A stretch of 64,000 bases of DNA, taken from contig NZ_CP047241.1 of NCBI RefSeq assembly GCF_009856625.1, positions 3,596,001-3,660,000 on the forward strand. Reading direction: 5' to 3'. Shown here one piece after another: positions 15,867 through 24,404 of this stretch. Numbering within the stretch: position 1 is the stretch's first letter; every line of letters begins with the position of its first letter. Both the position numbers and the translations under genes were made by a program. The stretch is from Aquitalea denitrificans. Its GTDB lineage: Bacteria > Pseudomonadota > Gammaproteobacteria > Burkholderiales > Chromobacteriaceae. The notes under the pieces were generated by a model. The model saw only the letters and a program-made list of their open reading frames with translations, had not been told where the DNA came from and did no database searches.

Positions 15867-17114
15867 ATGGCGCTCATCCGGTTCAGCCCGGATGGCTGCA
15901 TTACCGATACCAATCAGAACTTCCTCGACACCATGGGTTATGCCACCCGTGATGAACTGCTGGGCAAACCGCACAGCCTGCTGTGCGAGCCAGCATACTC
16001 GGTCAGTACGGATTATCGGCAGCTGTGGGAAAGGCTGCGCCGTGGCGAGTTCTATCGCAGCCAGGTGTGCCGCCTTGCCCGAGATGGCCGCACCATCTGG
16101 CTGCAGGCAACCTATACCCCGGTCAAGGATGAAAACAACCATGTTGTCAGCATCATCAAGCTGGCAACCGATATCAGTCGCAATGTCGCGGAAGCCACCC
16201 GTAACCAGGCCATCCTGCAAGCCATCAACCGGGCAATGGCCGAAATAGAATTTACGCCGGATGGCCTGATCCTCAATGCCAATGACAATTTCCTGCAAGC
16301 CACCGGTTATACCCGTGACAGCCTGATTGGCAAACCACATCGCATACTGTGCACTGCCGAGTTTGCCGCCAGTGCGGAATACGTCGCGCTATGGGAGCGC
16401 TTGCGTAGCGGCCAGCATTACAGCGGGCGCATATTGCGCCAGAGCCGCGATGGCAAGCTGATCTGGCTGGAAGCCAATTACAACCCGGTACTGGACGAGC
16501 AAGGCCGGGTTGGCAGCGTCATCAAGTTTGCTACAGACATCACCGCTCAGATTTCCCTGCAACACATGGAAAGAGAGTCGGCACTGCTGGCTTACGCTAC
16601 CGCGCGCGAAACCCAGTCACTGGCCAATGCCGGGGTGTTTGACATCGAACAGAGCATCGAGGAAATCATGACCAAGGCCGGTGATATTGAACGTGGTAGT
16701 CAGCAGGTGCAAAAACTGGGGGATCGTTCACAGCAAATCGGCTCCATCGTGCAAACCATCAAGGAAATTGCCGACCAAACCAATCTGCTGGCCTTGAATG
16801 CCGCTATTGAAGCAGCCCGCGCCGGCGAGATGGGACGCGGCTTTGCCGTGGTGGCAGACGAAGTGCGCAAGCTGGCAGAGCGTACATCCAGCTCTACAGT
16901 GGAAATCAACAGCATGGTGCAGGATATCCAGGTACATACCCGTACCGCGGTATCCAGCATGGACAGCCTGCTGGAACAGGCCAATGGCAACGTGCAGCTA
17001 TCCCAGCGGGTGGGAGAAACCATTTCCCGCATCAACCACCAGGCCAAGGGCGTTGTCGAGGTGGTAAGCCGCTTTGCCGACATGAAAAGCCAGCAAGAGC
17101 AGAGCAGGCCCTAG
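15867..17114 (+). CDS. soluble PAS-PAS chemoreceptor (Aer/BdlA-like MCP)
   Basis: A 415-residue cytoplasmic receptor: two tandem PAS domains (about 1-115 and 120-235), each with the F-S/T-P-D-G, N-x-N-F-L and I-W-L-Q/E-A-x-Y motifs of redox/ligand-sensing PAS modules, then a shortened MCP signalling domain with tip D-Q-T-N-L-L-A-L-N-A-A-I-E-A-A-R-A-G-E. There are no membrane segments. The first PAS domain lacks its usual leading helix because the frame upstream is broken by an amber codon at 15840. Translation from 15867 has only a weak GGAT ribosome site. It may sense redox state or control biofilm dispersal, as BdlA does; that is inference. Confidence 0.8.
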   Translation: MALIRFSPDGCITDTNQNFLDTMGYATRDELLGKPHSLLCEPAYSVSTDYRQLWERLRRGEFYRSQVCRLARDGRTIWLQATYTPVKDENNHVVSIIKLATDISRNVAEATRNQAILQAINRAMAEIEFTPDGLILNANDNFLQATGYTRDSLIGKPHRILCTAEFAASAEYVALWERLRSGQHYSGRILRQSRDGKLIWLEANYNPVLDEQGRVGSVIKFATDITAQISLQHMERESALLAYATARETQSLANAGVFDIEQSIEEIMTKAGDIERGSQQVQKLGDRSQQIGSIVQTIKEIADQTNLLALNAAIEAARAGEMGRGFAVVADEVRKLAERTSSSTVEINSMVQDIQVHTRTAVSSMDSLLEQANGNVQLSQRVGETISRINHQAKGVVEVVSRFADMKSQQEQSRP

Positions 17115-17134
17115 CGCCCAAGGGTAAATCCGAA

Positions 17135-17164
17135 TTGGCAGCAGCAGCATGGACATTATCTAAT
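17135..17164 (+). promoter_or_regulatory. probable sigma-70 promoter of lutABC
   Basis: TTGGCA (17135-17140) and TCTAAT (17159-17164) each match the consensus at 5 of 6 with an 18-base spacer. This lies 44 bases upstream of the lutA ATG, in the gap after the chemoreceptor gene. Confidence 0.45.
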
Positions 17165-17207
17165 GTAACCTGAACCCTGCTCCTGCCTGTCGGAGGCCCT
17201 GCGCACC

Positions 17208-17963
17208 ATGAAAATCGGCCTGTTCATTCCCTGTTTCATCAACGAACTGTTTCCCCATGTGGCCATGGCCACACTCGAACTGCTGGAAAGCCTGGATTGC
17301 GAGGTGGACTATCCGCTGCAGCAATCCTGTTGTGGTCAGCCGCTGGCTAATAACGGCGACAGCAAGGGCGCTTGTGATGCAGCCAAGCGCTTTACCGATG
17401 TCTTCCATCAGTATGACTATGTCGTTGCGCCCTCTGGCAGCTGCGTCTCCCATGTAACCCACCACTACGACTGGTATATCGCCGACAACCGTGACTATCA
17501 GCAACTCAAGCCCAAGGTCTACGAAATCATCGAATTCCTGCAGGATGTGCTGAAGCTGGAAAAGCTGCCCAAGCCGGTGTACTTCCCGCACAAGGTTTCC
17601 ATTCACCAAAGCTGCCACGGCCTGCGCGAGCTGCATCACGCCAGCCCGTCCGAACTGATGATGCCCTATCACTCGCGCCTGGAGTCCATCCTCAAGCTGG
17701 TGGATGGCGTGGAGGTAGCACTACCGGAACGCCGTGACGAATGCTGCGGTTTTGGCGGCACCTTCTGTGTGGATGAGCCGGAACTGTCTACCGCCATGGG
17801 CGAAGACCGCATTGCACAGCACGAAGCCACCGGGGCGGAATTCATCGTCGGTGCCGACCCATCCTGCCTGATGCATATGGGTGGCATCATCCGTCACCAG
17901 GGCAAGACCATCCGCCCGCTGCACATCGTGGAAATCCTGACTGGCCGGGGAGCTGCTGCATGA
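17208..17963 (+). CDS. lutA: L-lactate utilisation protein LutA (Fe-S oxidoreductase subunit)
   Basis: A 251-residue protein with two cysteine-rich CCG domains (H-x-S-C-H-G near residue 130, E-C-C-G-F-G-G near 180, and an earlier S-C-C-G-Q-P) that bind iron-sulfur or heterodisulfide-type clusters. In Bacillus and many proteobacteria LutABC oxidises L-lactate to pyruvate. The three genes here are contiguous with 4-base overlaps, so they form one operon. No lactate permease or LutR-type regulator is adjacent. Confidence 0.92.
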   Translation: MKIGLFIPCFINELFPHVAMATLELLESLDCEVDYPLQQSCCGQPLANNGDSKGACDAAKRFTDVFHQYDYVVAPSGSCVSHVTHHYDWYIADNRDYQQLKPKVYEIIEFLQDVLKLEKLPKPVYFPHKVSIHQSCHGLRELHHASPSELMMPYHSRLESILKLVDGVEVALPERRDECCGFGGTFCVDEPELSTAMGEDRIAQHEATGAEFIVGADPSCLMHMGGIIRHQGKTIRPLHIVEILTGRGAAA

Positions 17964-19378
17964 AAGACGACAGCGTAAAACACCCGCAAGCCGCGGCTGA
18001 ATTCCTGAAGGACCGCGCCCAGGCCAAATGGCACGACAGCGCCATCTGGTGGGTACGGCAAAAGCGTGATGCCCAGGCCAAGCAACTGCCGGAATGGGAA
18101 GAACTGCGCCGGCTGGCACGCGAAATCAAGGCCCATACCCTGTCACAGCTGGACGATTACCTGGCCCAGTTTGAAGCCAATGCACAAAAGAATGGCGTCA
18201 CCGTGCACTGGGCAGCCGATGCCGACGAGCACAACCGCATCGTGCACGACATTCTGGCAGCACGGCAGGTAAAGAAGCTGGTCAAGTCCAAGTCCATGCT
18301 TACCGAAGAATGCGGGCTGAATCCCTACCTGGAACAGCGCGGCATCGAGGTGGTGGATACCGACCTGGGCGAGCGCATCGTGCAATTGCGCCACGAAGCG
18401 CCCAGCCATATCGTGATGCCGGCCATCCACCTCAAGAAAGAGCAGATTTCCGAACTGTTCCACAAAGAGTTGGGTACCGAAGCCGGCAATAACGACCCCA
18501 CCTACCTCACCCACGCGGCACGGGCCAATCTGCGCGAGCACTTCCTGACCGCCGATGCCGGCCTGACCGGGGTCAACTTTGCCATTGCCGAAACCGGTGG
18601 CGTGGTGGTGTGCACCAACGAAGGCAATGCCGACCTTGGCACCAGCCTGCCGCCCATTCACATCGCCAGTATGGGGCTGGAAAAAATCATTCCCAAGCTG
18701 GAGCACCTGGGGGTATTCACCCGCTTGCTGGCCCGCTCGGCCATTGGTTCGCCGGTCACCACGTATACCTCGCATTTCCACCAGGCCCGCCCTGGTGGCG
18801 AGATGCACATCGTCATCGTCGACAATGGCCGCAGCGACATCCTGGGCAATGAAGACTTCTACCAGAGCCTGCGCTGCATCCGCTGCGGCGCTTGCATGAA
18901 TACCTGCCCGGTGTATCGCCGCAGCAGCGGCTTCAGCTACAGCTATATTATTCCCGGCCCCATCGGCTCTACCCTGGGCCCCAGCCGCGACATGAAAAAA
19001 CACGGCAGCATGGCCTTTGCCTGCAGTACCTGCGGCTCCTGCTCCAATGTCTGCCCGGTCAAGATCAATCTGCACGAGCAGCTGGTGCTGCATCGCAAGA
19101 AAGCCTTCGACCAGAACCTGCTGCCCACCGGCAAGAAAATGGGCCTGCTGGCCATGCGTTTTCTGACCCAGCACCCGGCCTTGTTCGATCTGGGCGGCAA
19201 GGTGATGCGCAAGGTGGTGCCCATCATCCCGGAAAGCCTCACCCGCCACAGCGCCTGGAGCCGCGCAGGCCGTGATCTGCCACCGATGCCGGCCCAGAGC
19301 TTCAAGGAACAGTACCAGCAGCGCAGCCAGAACAAAAAAGATAAACAGGACAAGAAGGACAAGGAGGAGCAGCAATGA
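17960..19378 (+). CDS. lutB: L-lactate utilisation protein LutB (Fe-S / LUD domain)
   Basis: A 472-residue protein with an N-terminal LUD domain (A-E-T-G-G-V-V-V-C-T-N-E-G-N motif) and a ferredoxin-type pair of 4Fe-4S motifs (C-I-R-C-G-A-C-M-N-T-C-P and C-S-T-C-G-S-C-S-N-V-C-P) near residues 310 and 360. It is the electron-transferring core of the LutABC complex. The C-terminus ends in a Lys/Asp/Gln-rich tail that is probably disordered. It overlaps lutA and lutC by 4 bases each. Confidence 0.93.
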   Translation: MKDDSVKHPQAAAEFLKDRAQAKWHDSAIWWVRQKRDAQAKQLPEWEELRRLAREIKAHTLSQLDDYLAQFEANAQKNGVTVHWAADADEHNRIVHDILAARQVKKLVKSKSMLTEECGLNPYLEQRGIEVVDTDLGERIVQLRHEAPSHIVMPAIHLKKEQISELFHKELGTEAGNNDPTYLTHAARANLREHFLTADAGLTGVNFAIAETGGVVVCTNEGNADLGTSLPPIHIASMGLEKIIPKLEHLGVFTRLLARSAIGSPVTTYTSHFHQARPGGEMHIVIVDNGRSDILGNEDFYQSLRCIRCGACMNTCPVYRRSSGFSYSYIIPGPIGSTLGPSRDMKKHGSMAFACSTCGSCSNVCPVKINLHEQLVLHRKKAFDQNLLPTGKKMGLLAMRFLTQHPALFDLGGKVMRKVVPIIPESLTRHSAWSRAGRDLPPMPAQSFKEQYQQRSQNKKDKQDKKDKEEQQ

Positions 19379-19941
19379 GCACGCGTGACAGCATACTGGC
19401 CCGTATCCGCCAGAACCGCCCGCAAGCCACGGCTTTGCCGGACATCCATGCCGTGCCGTTCATCCGCTATGACAACCCGTTCGAGGCGTTTGCCACGCTG
19501 ATCCGCAATCTGGGGGGTGATGCCGTCCAGTTAGCAGCGGGCCAGAGCGTGGCCGATGTCGTGGCCGCACGTTGGCCGGATGCCGGGCGCACGGTGGACC
19601 TGACCGTGGCAGGGCATGAAGAAGTGGATGATCCGCATGCCTGGCACGATGTCGATGTCGCCATCGTCCCCGGTCAGCTGGCGGTGGCAGAAAACGCCAC
19701 GGTCTGGGTCAGCCACCCGGACAACCACTTCCGCTCCATCTATTTCCTGACCCAGAAGCTGGTACTGGTGGTGCCGCGTGATGCCATGGTGGATACCATG
19801 CGCGATGCCTATGCCCGTATCGACATGGCAGAACACGGCTTTGGTGCCTTCATTTCCGGCTCGTCACGCACCGCCGATATCGAACAAAGCCTGGTGATGG
19901 GTGCCCATGGTGCCATGGCCGCACTGGTGATTTTTGTCTGA
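19375..19941 (+). CDS. lutC: L-lactate utilisation protein LutC (LUD domain)
   Basis: A 188-residue LUD-domain protein, the third LutABC component. Visible family features are the N-terminal S-x-R-D-x-I-L-A-R-I-R segment, A-V-A-E-N-A-T-V-W-V in the centre and I-S-G-S-S-R-T-A-D-I-E-Q-S near the C-terminus. It completes the operon and is followed by a strong terminator. Confidence 0.9.
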   Translation: MSTRDSILARIRQNRPQATALPDIHAVPFIRYDNPFEAFATLIRNLGGDAVQLAAGQSVADVVAARWPDAGRTVDLTVAGHEEVDDPHAWHDVDVAIVPGQLAVAENATVWVSHPDNHFRSIYFLTQKLVLVVPRDAMVDTMRDAYARIDMAEHGFGAFISGSSRTADIEQSLVMGAHGAMAALVIFV

Positions 19942-19970
19942 TTTGTACGCACGGAGCATTGCTTCCTTGG

Positions 19971-19992
19971 GGCCCCTGCGGGGGCCATTTTT
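19971..19992 (+). terminator. terminator of lutABC
   Basis: GGCCCC (19971-19976) pairs with GGGGCC (19981-19986) around TGCG, followed by a run of T from 19988. Confidence 0.8.
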
Positions 19993-20030
19993 CTGCCCGC
20001 CATTTCTACCCACCCTTTCCATCAGACATG

Positions 20031-20061
20031 AAAAAACCGCCGGTCTGGCGACGGGCGGTTT
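20031..20061 (-). terminator. terminator of rhlE
   Basis: AAACCGCC (20034-20041) pairs with GGCGGTTT (20054-20061). On the minus strand the stem is followed by a T run. It lies 22 bases beyond the rhlE stop. Confidence 0.7.
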
Positions 20062-20082
20062 CGGGCTGGCAGCGGCAAATAC

Positions 20083-21534
20083 TCAGCGGTTGGCTTCCAC
20101 CTTGTAACGCGGCGGCAGCAGCAGTGCCGGTACTTCGCGCTGCGCCTTGCGGCTACGGCGGCTACCGGCGGTCGGATTGATGGTTTTCAGGCCCTCGCCC
20201 GACTTGCCCACCATCAGGGCAGATGCCGGCAAGGACATCGGATCACGCTGCGATTCGCGCGGGGCAGAACGCAGCGGACTCGTACGCCCTTCACGACCTC
20301 CTTCACGCGCCCCGTCGCGGCCATAGTCGCGACCACCCTCACCACGGGAAAACTCGCGACGCGGGGCCGATTCTTCACGCGGGGCGGCGGCACCCGGCTG
20401 GAAGCCTTCCACCACCTGCGGCGTCAGTGTCTGGCGAGTCAGCTTTTCAATGGCCTCATGCTGGCGGGTTTCCGCCGGGCTCATCAAGGAAATGGCGATA
20501 CCGCTGGCACCGGCACGGCCAGTACGACCGATACGGTGTACATAGTCTTCTGGCGAATTGGGCAGTTCGTAATTCACCACGAAAGGCAGTTCGGTAATAT
20601 CCAGGCCACGGGCTGCCACATCGGTGGCCACCAGCACGCGCAGACTGCCGTCCTTGAAGGAAGACAGGATTTCCAGGCGCGAAGCCTGAGCCTTGTCGCC
20701 ATGGATGGCTTCCGCCACCAAACCATCGCGCTTCAGATCACGCGCCAATTGGTCGGCACTGAGTTTGGTCTTGCAGAACACGATGACCTGACTCATGTCA
20801 CGGCTCTTGATCAGGTGGCTCAGCAGATGGCGCTTGCGACCGGCATCCACCGAATACACCAGCTGTTCCACTTGCTCGTTGGTAGCATTCTGCCGTGCCA
20901 CTTCCACTGTTTGCGGGTCTTTCATGAAGTCCGCAGCCAGGCGCTTGATTTCCGCCGCAAAGGTAGCCGAGAACAGCAGTGTCTGCCGCTCCTTGGGCAG
21001 CATGCTCATGATCTTGCGGATATCCTGGATGAAACCCATGTCCAGCATGCGGTCCGCTTCGTCCAGTACCAGTACTTCTACCTTGTTCAGCTGAATGGTT
21101 TTCTGCTGAATGTGGTCAAGCAGGCGACCCGGCGTGGCAATCACCACCTCTACACCGCGGCGCAGCTCGGCAGTCTGCGGATCCATATTCATGCCGCCAA
21201 ACACGGTGGTAGCACGCAGCGGCAAATACTTGGTATAGGTTTTTACATTGACGCCAATCTGGTCGGCCAGCTCGCGCGTAGGCGACAGCACCAGTGCACG
21301 CACCGGATGCATGGCCGGGGAAACACTGGTATTGGCAAACTTTTTCAGGCGCTCAAGAATGGGCAGCATGAATGCAGCAGTCTTGCCCGTGCCCGTTTGT
21401 GCGGCAGCCAGCAAGTCCCGACCGGACAATACCAGCGGAATGGCTTTGGCCTGGATCGGTGTCGGTTCGGTATAACCCTGTTCTTCAATGGCACGAAGAA
21501 TCTCGGGCGATAGCCCGAGTTCGGAAAACAGCAT
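20083..21534 (-). CDS. rhlE: DEAD-box RNA helicase RhlE
   Basis: A 483-residue ATP-dependent RNA helicase acting in ribosome assembly and mRNA decay. Motifs in order: Q motif (P-T-P-I-Q), A-Q-T-G-T-G-K-T, P-T-R-E-L, D-E-A-D-R-M-L-D, S-A-T, then A-T-D-V-A-A-R-G-L-D and H-R-I-G-R-T-G-R-A-G. After about residue 375 comes a low-complexity Arg/Gly/Glu-rich tail typical of betaproteobacterial RhlE. A perfect 12-bp palindrome (TGTTCATGAACA, 21592-21603) lies in its upstream region. Confidence 0.93.
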   Translation of the reverse strand: MLFSELGLSPEILRAIEEQGYTEPTPIQAKAIPLVLSGRDLLAAAQTGTGKTAAFMLPILERLKKFANTSVSPAMHPVRALVLSPTRELADQIGVNVKTYTKYLPLRATTVFGGMNMDPQTAELRRGVEVVIATPGRLLDHIQQKTIQLNKVEVLVLDEADRMLDMGFIQDIRKIMSMLPKERQTLLFSATFAAEIKRLAADFMKDPQTVEVARQNATNEQVEQLVYSVDAGRKRHLLSHLIKSRDMSQVIVFCKTKLSADQLARDLKRDGLVAEAIHGDKAQASRLEILSSFKDGSLRVLVATDVAARGLDITELPFVVNYELPNSPEDYVHRIGRTGRAGASGIAISLMSPAETRQHEAIEKLTRQTLTPQVVEGFQPGAAAPREESAPRREFSRGEGGRDYGRDGAREGGREGRTSPLRSAPRESQRDPMSLPASALMVGKSGEGLKTINPTAGSRRSRKAQREVPALLLPPRYKVEANR

Positions 21535-21621
21535 GTGTGTGCTCCTGCAATTCGGTTGGGCGATGTCATCGCAGCATGCGACACATCCCCTTGTTCATGA
21601 ACATGGCCTAGCCAAAATGGC

Positions 21622-21645
21622 AACGCCGCCCATCAGGGGCGGCGG
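21622..21645 (-). terminator. possible terminator after the CobD/CbiB-like gene
   Basis: CGCCGCCC (21624-21631) pairs with GGGCGGCG (21637-21644) around a 5-base loop, just beyond the minus-strand stop at 21656. The downstream T content on that strand is weak. Confidence 0.4.
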
Positions 21646-21655
21646 TTAGCAGGCA

Positions 21656-22576
21656 TCAGGCCATGTGGTTGGCGACACTGAGCAACAGGACGACAAACAG
21701 CCATAGCAAGGCTGAACGCCAGACCAGTCCGACGGCACTTTTCAGAAAGGCCGGATCTGCCTCGTCACCCAAGCCCAGTTCGGGCCGGAACTTGATGGTG
21801 TAATCCTGTCTGAGCGGATCGCCCAGCTTGACCCCCAGCGCACCGGCCGCCGAGGCCAGAAGAATGCCGTTGGCGTAGTTGCCCCAGGTTCTTGCCTGCG
21901 AGCGCCAACAGTAAACAGCATCTTCAAAATCGCCCATTACCGCGAAACTGGCGGCAGTAAGGCGTACCGGCAGCCAGTCCAGCCAGGCTGCGGCACTACC
22001 GGCAAAACGACCAAAACGGTCCTCCTCTGCCTGACGGCTGCCCCACTTCTGTCCCAGCATGCTGCACAGGCGATACAACAAGGCACCAGATGGACCCGGC
22101 AACAATACAAACCAGAACATGGTGCCAAAAACATGGCGGTAGCTGTCTACCACACCTTGCTCAATTGCCAGCCGGGAAATCTCGCCCACCGACAGCTCGG
22201 CTGCAGGCTGACCAGTCCAGCGGGACAGCGCGATACGTGCGTCCAGATCACGTCCTTCCGCCAGAGCCAGCGAAATCTCGGAAAAAGCGCTGGAGAAATG
22301 GCGAAAGCCCATGGTGAGGTAAAGCACCAGCACATTCCACAGGATGGCCAGCAGCGGGTTGGCTGCATAAAGCGCGTAGTACACCCCCAGGCTTAGCAGC
22401 ACCGGTGGCAGGATGGCCAGCATCCACGCAAACACGCCGTGCCGGTTGGCACCGGCATTCAGGTTGCGTTCCAGGTGGTTGGCGTAGCGGGTAAACACAT
22501 GCCATACGCGGTTACGGTTGCCCAGGGGGCGCAGCTGTTCAAGTGCCAGCGCAAATATCAGGGAAATCAGGGTCAT
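21656..22576 (-). CDS. CobD/CbiB (AmpE-like) family membrane protein
   Basis: A 306-residue integral membrane protein resembling the CobD/CbiB family (cobinamide synthesis) and its AmpE relatives. Supporting pieces are L-I-F-A-L-A-L-E-Q at the start, Y-x-T-M-G-F-R-H-F near 100, S-R-W-T-G-Q, and F-W-F-V-L-L-P-G-P-S-G-A-L-L-Y-R. No other cobalamin gene is near, so a role in B12 synthesis is not supported by context. The ATG at 22576 is chosen because residues from the longer frame (to 22648) do not look like a family N-terminus. Confidence 0.75.
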   Translation of the reverse strand: MTLISLIFALALEQLRPLGNRNRVWHVFTRYANHLERNLNAGANRHGVFAWMLAILPPVLLSLGVYYALYAANPLLAILWNVLVLYLTMGFRHFSSAFSEISLALAEGRDLDARIALSRWTGQPAAELSVGEISRLAIEQGVVDSYRHVFGTMFWFVLLPGPSGALLYRLCSMLGQKWGSRQAEEDRFGRFAGSAAAWLDWLPVRLTAASFAVMGDFEDAVYCWRSQARTWGNYANGILLASAAGALGVKLGDPLRQDYTIKFRPELGLGDEADPAFLKSAVGLVWRSALLWLFVVLLLSVANHMA

Positions 22577-22684
22577 CAGATTATGGATGGTGGTTTGCTC
22601 AGGCCCAGTCGCGAAGATACCACAAAGGGACAGGTACGCCCACCACATCGCATGTACTGCGCGACATGTCAGGGGAAATGCGAA

Positions 22685-23149
22685 TCAGGCAGAGCCGAGA
22701 AAACGGCGTCCGCCAACCGGCTGTGGCTGCTGGCCGCCGCGATCGTAACTTAGGGTCGCGGCTGCGGCCTGGCGCAGCACGGCCAGTGACTCCTCGACCT
22801 GCCCCAGTTGCTGTTCAATGAAGCTGCCATTGAGCTGATTGATGCCCTGTGCGCGGTGGATCAGGTCTTCCAGCGCCAGCCAAGCCTGACGTTCTTCAGG
22901 CTTGTCCGCCAGCCAGATATAGACGGTATCGCTGTCGGAAAGACCAAGCGACTTCATCAGCCGGGCACGACTCTGGGAGTGCACGGCCAGCTCGTCCAGC
23001 ACCTTGCTTTTGCTGTCAGCCAGATCTTCCAGCAGATGCACCTGACCGGCAATCATCACCTGCTGCTCCTGCTGCAGCAGTTCCACCAGCCGGGCCACTT
23101 GTGTGGCCTCGGCACGGCACAGTTCGGCAAAACCTTGTTCTTGCGTCAT
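22685..23149 (-). CDS. flgN: flagellar export chaperone FlgN
   Basis: A 154-residue, mostly helical protein with the FlgN-family layout. It chaperones the hook-filament junction proteins FlgK and FlgL to the type III export gate. It lies 25 bases downstream of flgM, in the usual flgM-flgN pair, and should share the FliA promoter at 23510-23536. The C-terminus has a glycine/glutamine-rich tail. Identification rests on context and on the heptad-like Leu/Gln-rich pattern; no strong signature motif exists. Confidence 0.85.
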   Translation of the reverse strand: MTQEQGFAELCRAEATQVARLVELLQQEQQVMIAGQVHLLEDLADSKSKVLDELAVHSQSRARLMKSLGLSDSDTVYIWLADKPEERQAWLALEDLIHRAQGINQLNGSFIEQQLGQVEESLAVLRQAAAATLSYDRGGQQPQPVGGRRFLGSA

Positions 23150-23174
23150 CGCAGCGTGACCATCGTGCCGGTGA

Positions 23175-23474
23175 TTACTGGTTCAGCAGCTCTTGCGTGG
23201 ACGCAATCAGGCTATCGGCAATCTTTTCCGGGTTAACCGAGAAGGTTCCGGATGCAATGGCATTCTTGATGGCATCTACTTTGGCGGCATCAAAGGCCGG
23301 GGCCGTGTCAGCCTGTGCTTCCAGCGCACTGATGCTGCTGGCCAGCGGATTGATTTTCACGCTATCGGTCGGGGTTGATCCGACACCAGCGGCCTGCGTG
23401 CCGGCATCGCGCCGGGCCAGCTTGCTCTGGCCGCTATAGGCAGCAACGGCACTACCCGAGTTGTCGATTTTCAT
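23175..23474 (-). CDS. flgM: anti-sigma-28 factor FlgM
   Basis: A 99-residue FlgM, which holds FliA inactive until it is exported through the finished hook-basal body. It begins M-K-I-D-N-S-G. The conserved FliA-binding C-terminal half is visible as V-D-A-I-K-N-A-I-A-S-G-T-F-S-V-N-P-E-K-I-A-D with a following helix. The ATG at 23474 is chosen because the 18 extra codons of the longer frame run through the promoter. It is followed by flgN and preceded by flgA. Confidence 0.92.
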   Translation of the reverse strand: MKIDNSGSAVAAYSGQSKLARRDAGTQAAGVGSTPTDSVKINPLASSISALEAQADTAPAFDAAKVDAIKNAIASGTFSVNPEKIADSLIASTQELLNQ

Positions 23475-23509
23475 GGCGGAACCTTCCAAACTAGCTAGGG
23501 GTTTCTCTA

Positions 23510-23536
23510 TTATCGGCTGAAAAAGCAAACTCTTGA
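23510..23536 (-). promoter_or_regulatory. FliA (sigma-28) promoter of flgM-flgN
   Basis: On the minus strand TCAA, exactly 15 bases, then a perfect GCCGATAA (23510-23517). It lies between flgA and flgM, about 35 bases before the flgM start. FlgM is therefore likely made from its own class III promoter as well as by readthrough from flgA. Confidence 0.8.
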
Positions 23537-23544
23537 AATATTTA

Positions 23545-24219
23545 TCAATAACTCAGACTGACCGTACCATCCGGCTGCACCACGCCACGAATCACCCGTC
23601 CGCCGCTCAGACGCACCGATACGGCATCCCCCACCGCAGCATTGCCATTAGCCACGCCTTCGGACAGCACGCTGAAACCATCACCACCCGCCTCAACCTT
23701 GACCGGCTGGCCAGCCCTTACCAGGTATGGCGCATGCACCATGAAGGTACGTAGCCAGCTGCCAGCCGGTGCCCCGCTGCGCATGCTCTGTCCAATCGCC
23801 AGATCAAGACTGGTAATCACATTGCGCGCCATGGCCGGGTTGGCCACATCCACCAACTTGACGTCCCCCGCTTGCAACACTTCGCCGGCACTGACCGAAC
23901 GGGTCAGCACCACGCCCAGTTGCTTTTCATTGATACTGACTGGCAGGCGTATGCTCCAGCCGCTATCCGGGCAGGCCAGCACCAAGGCGGTATTGCCGCT
24001 GGTCTGCGCCGCATTGGACCAATCTACCCTGGGGTTCTGGCAGGCGGGCAGTACCAGCCGGCGATCCAGCTTGCCCAGTTTGTAGCTGGCCTGGCGATGG
24101 CTGACTTCCTGCTGCATGAACCGGTCGGCCAGTTTTTCCAGCACGCTCATGTCCTGGTTGCCCGCCGCCAGTACCAGACCGGGCAGCAGCCAGGCCAGAA
24201 TCAGATAAGGGAATTTCAT
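23545..24219 (-). CDS. flgA: flagellar basal body P-ring formation protein FlgA
   Basis: A 224-residue periplasmic chaperone for P-ring (FlgI) assembly. The start at 24219 gives a good signal peptide (M-K-F-P-Y-L-I-L-A-W-L-L-P-G-L-V-L-A-A). The SAF domain is visible from about residue 105 (V-L-T-R-S-V-S-A-G-E-V-L, then M-A-R-N-V-I-T-S-L-D-L-A-I-G-Q). The C-terminal end has V-R-L-S-G-G-R-V-I-R-G-V-V. It is upstream of flgM and flgN on the same strand. Confidence 0.92.
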   Translation of the reverse strand: MKFPYLILAWLLPGLVLAAGNQDMSVLEKLADRFMQQEVSHRQASYKLGKLDRRLVLPACQNPRVDWSNAAQTSGNTALVLACPDSGWSIRLPVSINEKQLGVVLTRSVSAGEVLQAGDVKLVDVANPAMARNVITSLDLAIGQSMRSGAPAGSWLRTFMVHAPYLVRAGQPVKVEAGGDGFSVLSEGVANGNAAVGDAVSVRLSGGRVIRGVVQPDGTVSLSY

Positions 24220-24351
24220 CCTGTCATTGTATCCGCTAGGTTTACTCATGCGTACCGGAATGCAGTCATCCGATCGGATGCAACACCGGCCTGCTGGCGA
24301 GCACAGCATTCAGAGCTGAATATCGCCCAACAGTTGCCAGCATCCATAAAA

Positions 24352-24377
24352 AAAACAGGCCCTGTCGAGCCTGTTTT
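24352..24377 (-). terminator. terminator of the hom-thrC operon
   Basis: AAAACAGGC (24352-24360) pairs with GCCTGTTTT (24369-24377) around an 8-base loop, and on the minus strand a T run follows. It lies 28 bases beyond the thrC stop. Confidence 0.8.
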
Positions 24378-24404
24378 GTCCTGAATATACGATGACCGGG
24401 GGTA

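Noticed and set aside
18143..19375. 410-residue open frame antisense to lutB
   Set aside because: lutB has clear Fe-S motifs; the antisense frame has low-complexity Gly/Ala/His content.
24325..24339. Possible sigma-54 promoter upstream of flgA (minus strand TGGCA with GG-N10-GC spacing)
   Set aside because: The -12 part reads TGGGC instead of TTGCA/T, so the match is too weak to claim.
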